In this document: positions 55,097-60,177 of the stretch, piece after piece
Layout: each line of letters begins with the position of its first letter
Numbering within the stretch: the stretch's first letter is position 1
From: a virus
Virus record (IMG/VR): IMGVR_UViG_3300049197_000009
Span: 1 to 60,177 of that record
Length of the DNA: 60,177 nt
Strand: one strand, 5' to 3'
Position numbers and translations under genes: made by a program
Notes under the pieces: generated by a model
Seen by the model: the letters and a program-made list of their open reading frames with translations, nothing else
Database searches by the model: none
What the model was told of the DNA's origin: nothing

Positions 55097-55452
55097 AGCT
55101 CACCACCCTCAAGACCAGCCTTCAGACGCTCAAGCCTAGCCGCCCTGGCATCGGATCAAACCTAAGCGCCGCCCAAGAGACCCAGCGCCTACGAGGCAGC
55201 GCAGCAGTAAAGCGTCGCGCCTCCTTCCTGACCGAGCATCCCTACTGCGCCGAGTGCGAGATGGAAGGGCGAGTAACCCCATCCACAGTACCGGACCACA
55301 GACAGCCGCTATGGGCTGGTGGTGCCGATGACCTGATTAGCAATGGCCAAGCCCTGTGCGCTGTCCACCATGGCAAGAAGACCAAGTGCGAGGCTCGCAT
55401 GAGGGCTGGCGGCGGGTGGATGGCGACGGCTTGCTTCTGTCGGCAGCATTAG
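55093..55452 (+). CDS. HNH endonuclease beside terminase
   Basis: 119 residues. HNH core: HPYCAECEMEGRVTPSTVPDHRQPLWAGGADDLISNGQALCAVHHGKKTKCEARMR. An HNH gene directly upstream of HK97-type terminase genes is a known feature of cos-type phages, where it assists terminase in DNA maturation (HK97 gp74). Confidence 0.9.
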   Translation: MKLTTLKTSLQTLKPSRPGIGSNLSAAQETQRLRGSAAVKRRASFLTEHPYCAECEMEGRVTPSTVPDHRQPLWAGGADDLISNGQALCAVHHGKKTKCEARMRAGGGWMATACFCRQH

Positions 55453-55663
55453 CAGAGACCGCAGGAAGCGACGAGTATCACGAACGGTAGATGCATCGAA
55501 GCGTTTGAGAGCGTGGCACTGAGAGGCTGTGGGCGAGGCGCAGTGGCATTCGGTATGGAAGTTAGCCACACCCCTCCGGGGGATGCAATCTTCACAACCT
55601 CGACGCCAGGAAACCGCGTGGTTCCGCACGTACAGAATAAATCCCCCTTTGAGGAATATGTTA
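55453..55663. other. Candidate cos region
   Basis: 211 bp without a gene between HNH nuclease and small terminase. Contains CCCCTCCGGGGG (55571-55582) and several short inverted repeats. In HK97-like phages cos usually lies here. The exact cut cannot be set by eye. Confidence 0.45.
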
Positions 55664-56122
55664 ATGGCTTTAACAGGCAGGAAACGCGTGTTCGCGGATG
55701 CCGTTTTGGCCGGTCTCACGAATAAGAAAGCGGCAATCAAGGCCCAATACAGTGAGGCGACTGCATCTGCTGCCGGGTCGCGCCTTGTTAAAGACAAACA
55801 GGTCGCGGAATACCTGGCAATGAAGCGCGCCGCCTCGGAAGCCGGGTCGGCAGCACCAGTGTCAGCCCCGACGACTCAGCCCACTACCGATGGCAAGCAA
55901 TTCGACCCGCGCCCGATGCTGGAGCAGATCGCACTCGGCTTGGTCGAGGTGTCGGCGCAGCAGTACAAGGCGTTGACCGCGTTGCTGCCGTACACGAACG
56001 TGAAACTCGGTGAGGGCGGCAAGAAAGATGCTGCTGGCGCAAAGGCTAAGGAGGCGGGCGCGGGCAAGTTTGGCTCCGCCGCGCCGCCGAGATTGGCAGC
56101 AGTCGGCGGCAGGAAGACCTAA
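55664..56122 (+). CDS. Terminase small subunit
   Basis: 152 residues from the ATG at 55664 (GAGGA 8 bases upstream; the in-frame ATG at 55658 is too close to it). MALTGRKRVFADAVLAGLTNKKAAIKAQYSEATASAAGSRLVKDKQVAEYLAMKRA is the HTH DNA-recognition domain of HK97-type small terminases. Recognises the packaging site and hands DNA to the large subunit; overlaps its start by 1 bp. Confidence 0.88.
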   Translation: MALTGRKRVFADAVLAGLTNKKAAIKAQYSEATASAAGSRLVKDKQVAEYLAMKRAASEAGSAAPVSAPTTQPTTDGKQFDPRPMLEQIALGLVEVSAQQYKALTALLPYTNVKLGEGGKKDAAGAKAKEAGAGKFGSAAPPRLAAVGGRKT

Positions 56123-57804
56123 TGCCAACCTGGTCAACCTCGTGCCCGGATTGGGCGGCGCGGCTGGTTGCGGGCGAATCAATCATCCCGCCGCCGATCT
56201 TCCCGGAGCAGGCCGAGCAGGCGCTTGCCATCTTCAAGCAACTCAAGATTGTGGATGCGCCTGGCAGTCCAACGTTTGGCGAGTCCTGCGCCGAGTGGGT
56301 GTTTGACCTGGTGCGCTGCATCTTTGGCGCATACGACGCCGATAGCGGTCGCCGGCTGATCGTTGAATTCTTCGTGCTGATCCCGAAGAAGAACAGCAAG
56401 AGCACGATTGCGGCCGGAATCATGATGACGGCGCTTATCCTGAACTGGCGGCAGTCTGCCGAGTTCTCGGTCCTGGCGCCTACGGTTGAGGTGGCGAACA
56501 ACGCCTACGCCCCGGCGCGCGACATGGTTCAGAAGGACGAGGAGCTAGAGGCGCTCATGCACGTCCAGAGTCATGTGAAGACGATTACCCACAAGAACAG
56601 TAACGCGATCCTCAAGGTGTTGGCTGCCGACCAGAACACGGTGGGCGGCAAGAAGTCAGTCGGGACGCTGGTGGATGAGCTCCACCTGTTCGGCAAGATT
56701 TCTAGCGCGGAGAATATGTTCCGCGAGGCGCTTGGCGGTCTTGCTTCTCGCCCTGAGGGCTTTGTTATCTGGCTCTCGACCCAATCGGACGAGCCGCCAG
56801 CCGGGGTCTTCAAGCAGAAGTTGGAATACGCCCGCAAGGTGCGCGATGGTGAAATCATCGACCCGGCTTTCGTGCCGATCATCTTCGAGCACCCGCCAGA
56901 GATGGTGACGTCGGGCGCGTGCCTGAAGCTTGAAAACATGCGGCTCGTGAATCCGAACATGGGCTATTCGGTGGACGAATCGTTCCTTGAGCGCGAGTTC
57001 AAGAAGGCCGAGGAAGCCGGGCCGGGTTCGTTCAATGGCTTCATGGCCAAGCATGCCAACGTCGAGATCGGCCTGAACCTCCGCTCCGACCGCTGGGCCG
57101 GTGCCGACTTCTGGCAAGCCCAAACCGAAGCCTGCCTGACGCTCGATGAAATCCTAGCGCGAAGCGAAGTGGTCACGATTGGCGTAGACGGCGGCGGCCT
57201 GGATGACTTGCTTGGCCTTGGCTTGATTGGCCGCGAGCGCGACACCCGCCGCTGGCTCACCTGGTCGCACGCTTGGGCGCACAAGATTGTATTGGAGCGC
57301 CGCAAGGACATTGCCCCGAGGTTGCTCGACTTTGAGCGGGACGGCGATTTGACCATTGTTGACCGCCCTGGCGATGACGTGACCGCAGTTGCAGACATCA
57401 TCTGCCGCGTGCGCGACATGGACCTGCTGCCCGAGAAGTTGGCAATCGGCGTCGATGCCGCAGGCATTGGCGACATTGTGGACGAGATCACCACCGAGGA
57501 ACGCGGCATCACGCCAGAGCAGATCGTTGCAATCTCGCAGGGCTGGAAATTAAATGGAGCCATCAAGACCACCGAGCGCAAGTTAGCTGGCGGGGAAATG
57601 GCGCACGGCGAGTCGGACATGATGAATTGGTGCGTGGGTAACGCCCGCATCGTCCAGAACGGCAACGCAATCTCAATTACTAAGCAGGCTTCCGGCACGG
57701 CCAAGATCGATCCGCTCATGGGGCTGTTCGACGCAGCCTCTTTGATGGCACTGAACCCGGAAGCATCAGCAGGAATAATCACGCAGGGGTACGTTTCCTT
57801 ATGA
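56122..57804 (+). CDS. terL: Terminase large subunit
   Basis: 560 residues. ATPase: Walker A-like LIPKKNSKST (near residue 90) and Walker B TLVDELHLF (near 185). Nuclease domain with GVDGGGLDD (near 354) and a later GVDAAGIGD. HK97-type (Terminase_1) motor that pumps DNA into the prohead and cuts concatemers. ATGA-coupled to the portal gene. Confidence 0.95.
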   Translation: MPTWSTSCPDWAARLVAGESIIPPPIFPEQAEQALAIFKQLKIVDAPGSPTFGESCAEWVFDLVRCIFGAYDADSGRRLIVEFFVLIPKKNSKSTIAAGIMMTALILNWRQSAEFSVLAPTVEVANNAYAPARDMVQKDEELEALMHVQSHVKTITHKNSNAILKVLAADQNTVGGKKSVGTLVDELHLFGKISSAENMFREALGGLASRPEGFVIWLSTQSDEPPAGVFKQKLEYARKVRDGEIIDPAFVPIIFEHPPEMVTSGACLKLENMRLVNPNMGYSVDESFLEREFKKAEEAGPGSFNGFMAKHANVEIGLNLRSDRWAGADFWQAQTEACLTLDEILARSEVVTIGVDGGGLDDLLGLGLIGRERDTRRWLTWSHAWAHKIVLERRKDIAPRLLDFERDGDLTIVDRPGDDVTAVADIICRVRDMDLLPEKLAIGVDAAGIGDIVDEITTEERGITPEQIVAISQGWKLNGAIKTTERKLAGGEMAHGESDMMNWCVGNARIVQNGNAISITKQASGTAKIDPLMGLFDAASLMALNPEASAGIITQGYVSL

Positions 57805-59114
57805 CGAACAAAGCAACGTGGGATGATGTCAAGCGCCGCGCCTCGGTACAGGGTTCGCCAATCCTGACCAACTGGAAGGCAGAGCGTGAAGCGGCCCGCG
57901 TGTCGAACGAGGTGACGTATAGCGACAGCGTCATGGAGTCGTTCGGCATTTCGGCGGGCGGCACATCCGTCTCTGCCGCTTCGTCAATGCAAGTCTCCGC
58001 TGTGGCCGCGTGCGTGGCGAAGATCAGCGGCGCAATCGTCAACATGCCGATTCACGAGTATTCGCTTGACGGCGGCGAGATTCCGGCGCGCATGCCGCGC
58101 AGTGAATTGTGGTATCTGCTAAACGAATCACCGTCGCCGCTGTACACCGCAGCCTCGATGTGGGAGGGCGTCAGCATGGCGCAACTTCTGCGAGGTGACA
58201 GCTATGGATTGATTCGCCGCCGCCTCAATGGATCGTTCCGCGAAATCCTGCCACTGCCTTGGGGTAGTGTGTCACCGGTTCGCACGCCTGGCAATGGGGT
58301 CCGCTACTACGTCAACCTTCCTTCCCACGGCATCACAACGTGGTTTGACCCGTCGGATATCCTGCATTTCCCCGGCCTTGGCTTCGATGACGAGACGATG
58401 CGCTCGATGTCGGTGATCCAGTTCGGCGCCCGCAACGCCATCGGCAACGCCATTGCGATGGATGAATACAGCGGCAAGTTCTTCGAGAACGGCGCGAACC
58501 CGTCGATTGTCTTGCAGTCGGAGTCGAAGATGAGCCAGCAGCAGATAACGGACATGCAGGTCGCCTTCCGCAATCGCTATTCTGGCTTGGCCAACGCTCA
58601 CCGGAACCCGTTGGTTTTGACTCAGGGCGTGACAGCTAAAGAATTGAGCCTGAGCGCCGACGACGCCCAGCTGCTTGAGGCGCGCAAGTTCCAGGTTGGC
58701 GACATTGCCCGCGCCTTTGGCGTGCCGGCGCACATGATCGGCGAATCGACCGGGCAGACCTCATGGGGCACCGGCCTTGAGACCAACAGTCGCGCCTTCA
58801 TTCAGTACACGGTGCAAACCTGGCTGAAGAAGATTGAGCAAGAGTTGAACCGCAAGCTATACCCGCGAAACACTGGCCGATTCCTTGAGTTCCACCGCGA
58901 ATCGCTGTACGAGAGCGACGTGAAAGCGCAGGCCGATTACTTCCGCGCCGCGCTTGGCGGCCCTGGCGCAGGCGATGGCTGGATGTCCGTTGACGACGTT
59001 CGCCGCATCAAGCGCATGCCACCAATTGAAGGCGGCGGCGAATACTACCGCGCCCCACGAGACCCCGGCAAGCCTGCCGACAAACCAAATCCTGAAAGCA
59101 CGCCCGCAGAATGA
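57801..59114 (+). CDS. Portal protein
   Basis: 437 residues, HK97 gp3 family: SAASSMQVSAVAACVAKISGAIVNMPIH near the N-terminus, ELWYLLNESPSPLYTAASMWEGV, then DILHFPGLG and FGVPAHMIGESTGQTSWGTGLE. Forms the dodecameric ring at the packaging vertex. ATGA overlaps with terminase and protease genes. Confidence 0.95.
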   Translation: MTNKATWDDVKRRASVQGSPILTNWKAEREAARVSNEVTYSDSVMESFGISAGGTSVSAASSMQVSAVAACVAKISGAIVNMPIHEYSLDGGEIPARMPRSELWYLLNESPSPLYTAASMWEGVSMAQLLRGDSYGLIRRRLNGSFREILPLPWGSVSPVRTPGNGVRYYVNLPSHGITTWFDPSDILHFPGLGFDDETMRSMSVIQFGARNAIGNAIAMDEYSGKFFENGANPSIVLQSESKMSQQQITDMQVAFRNRYSGLANAHRNPLVLTQGVTAKELSLSADDAQLLEARKFQVGDIARAFGVPAHMIGESTGQTSWGTGLETNSRAFIQYTVQTWLKKIEQELNRKLYPRNTGRFLEFHRESLYESDVKAQADYFRAALGGPGAGDGWMSVDDVRRIKRMPPIEGGGEYYRAPRDPGKPADKPNPESTPAE

Positions 59115-59920
59115 GCAAAATCCTTCAGCTGTTCCGCGACAACGCGGCTCGACCAAAGCAGCCGGTCAACTTGGTGCGCAACGCATCCGAGGCGTCGCTG
59201 TACATCTATGACGTGATTGACTCGTACTGGGGCGTGAGCGCCATGCAAGTAACTGAAGCGGTGGCCGAGGCTGGCGACGCGGAAGTGCTTCACGTCTACA
59301 TCAACTCCCCTGGTGGGTCGGTCTTCGAGGGACGCGCAATCATGGCCGCCCTGTCGCGCTTCAAGGGTAAGACCATCGCCCACGTTGATAGCCTGTGCGC
59401 GAGCGCCGCAACCAGTGTCGCACTGGCCTGCAACGAGGTCGAAATGTCGCAAGGGGCCTTCTTCATGGTGCATAACGCCAGCGCGATGGCTTGGGGCGAC
59501 AAGACCGCGATGCGCGAAACCGCTGATCTACTGGAGCAGATTGAAGGCTCTATCGTCAACGATTACACGACCAAGACTGGCAAGGAAAAGGACGAGATTG
59601 TCGCGATGATGGATGAGGAAACGTGGATGAGCGCCGATCAAGCGCTTGAGCATGGATTCATCGACAGCATTACCCCCTCGCCAGTCAAGACCGGCGCAGC
59701 CAATGTCGCGAACGTCGCGGCATGGAACCTCGCAGCGTACGACAAAGCCCCGGCAGCCCTGACCGCGCCCACACCCGATCCCATTCCCGAGCCGGCGGCC
59801 GCACCAGTTGCAGCCGCCGAGCCGGAACCCGCGCCTGAGCCTGTCATTGAGCCGCCCTCTCCAATTCCATCCATGACCCAGGCGAACAAGAATCGTCTCG
59901 CACTCACCCTAGCACTGTAA
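59111..59920 (+). CDS. ClpP-like prohead protease (S14)
   Basis: 269 residues. ClpP-type fold: VLHVYINSPGGSVFEGRAIMAALSRFKG, catalytic Ser in LCASAATSVALAC and His in GAFFMVHNA. An Ala/Pro/Glu-rich linker (about 215-250) leads to the C-terminal end. Expected to remove the capsid delta domain and other scaffold after prohead assembly. Confidence 0.92.
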   Translation: MSKILQLFRDNAARPKQPVNLVRNASEASLYIYDVIDSYWGVSAMQVTEAVAEAGDAEVLHVYINSPGGSVFEGRAIMAALSRFKGKTIAHVDSLCASAATSVALACNEVEMSQGAFFMVHNASAMAWGDKTAMRETADLLEQIEGSIVNDYTTKTGKEKDEIVAMMDEETWMSADQALEHGFIDSITPSPVKTGAANVANVAAWNLAAYDKAPAALTAPTPDPIPEPAAAPVAAAEPEPAPEPVIEPPSPIPSMTQANKNRLALTLAL

Positions 59921-59963
59921 CGCTTCTCGCGTACGCCCGCCGAGGTCGGACACCTCAACAACT

Positions 59964-59986
59964 GGGAGCCATTTGGCTCCCTTTTT
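59964..59986 (+). terminator. Terminator before capsid gene
   Basis: GGGAGCC-ATTT-GGCTCCC with five T, 17 bases before the capsid start. It should set different levels for protease and capsid mRNA. Confidence 0.75.
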
Positions 59987-60003
59987 CATTTGAAAGGCCA
60001 TAA

Positions 60004-60177
60004 ATGGCTGCTACTATCCAAGCCCTCCGCGAGAAGATCCAGACTCTCGCAACTGCCGCGAATCACCTGCTTGCCGAAAAGGGCGATCAGGTATGGACCC
60101 CTGAAGACCAGACCAAGTTCGACGGCCTGCAAGCAGACATCCTCTCGGCCAAAAACCAGATTAAGAACCTGGAAGCA
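60004..60177 (+). CDS. Major capsid protein, 5' part
   Basis: First 58 codons (MAATIQALREKIQTLATAANHLLAEKGDQVW...), continued at base 2 of the window through the circular join. Preceded by GAAAGGCC. Helical, charged: the delta/scaffold region. Confidence 0.92.
   Translation, partial: MAATIQALREKIQTLATAANHLLAEKGDQVWTPEDQTKFDGLQADILSAKNQIKNLEA
60051..60176. repeat. Terminal overlap, right copy
   Basis: Identical to bases 1-126; base 60177 differs from base 127. Confidence 0.9.

Noticed and set aside
1-60177. CRISPR arrays, insertion sequences and rRNA
   Set aside because: No spaced repeat arrays, transposase genes or ribosomal sequences were seen; tandem repeats found are coding or origin-like.

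Overview
The window is one complete genome of a temperate, tailed (siphovirus-type) bacteriophage, opened inside the major capsid gene. Bases 1-126 recur at 60051-60176, so the molecule closes to a circle of about 60,050 bp and the capsid gene runs through the join (60004 to the end, then 2 to 1150). The HK97-type head genes, lambda-type tail chaperone frameshift, tape measure gene, Rz/Rz1 lysis genes, integrase and lambda-like immunity region identify the virus. The G+C-rich sequence and protein character suggest a betaproteobacterial (Burkholderiales-like) host; that is inference.

Late region, rightward, 52.4 kb through the join to about 22.3 kb: a late promoter with leader and terminator (52.38-52.59 kb), small genes, a tRNA-His, a KilA-N gene, an HNH nuclease, small and large terminase, portal, ClpP-like protease and capsid. 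Next comes an unusual 5-kb block of beta-propeller, lectin-like and RIFT-barrel/lyase-like proteins carrying SSDLAASY repeats. Then follow connectors, tail tube, a GIY-YIG homing endonuclease, frameshifted tail chaperones, the tape measure, a very short tail tip, holins, SAR endolysin and spanins. An HslV-like Ntn hydrolase and a metallophosphoesterase end the block.

Lysogeny and left early region, 22.4-36.3 kb: a divergent pair of small genes with their own promoters, an attP site with the 3' end of a tRNA, integrase, excisionase, and a 12-kb leftward operon (radical SAM protein, NinB-like protein, exonuclease, Erf annealing protein, many small genes) joined mostly by 4-bp ATGA overlaps.

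Immunity region, 36.3-38.2 kb: a leftward promoter PL and a rightward promoter PR each carry two 14-bp operators (ATYGG-N4-CCNAT) with identical geometry. A short HTH repressor and a Cro-like protein are divergent around PR. An HNH nuclease, an Arc-type repressor and a small protein resembling the repressor C-terminus lie between PL and the repressor, where lambda has rex.

Right early region, 38-51 kb: small regulators, a ParB-like protein, two tandem DNA methyltransferases with poly-G tracts at their starts, an O-like replication initiator containing phased repeats, a second replication protein, a DUF1064-type nuclease and a zinc-binding Q-like protein. The Q-like gene and the late region are preceded by two promoters sharing a 13-bp element at the same distance from the -10 box.
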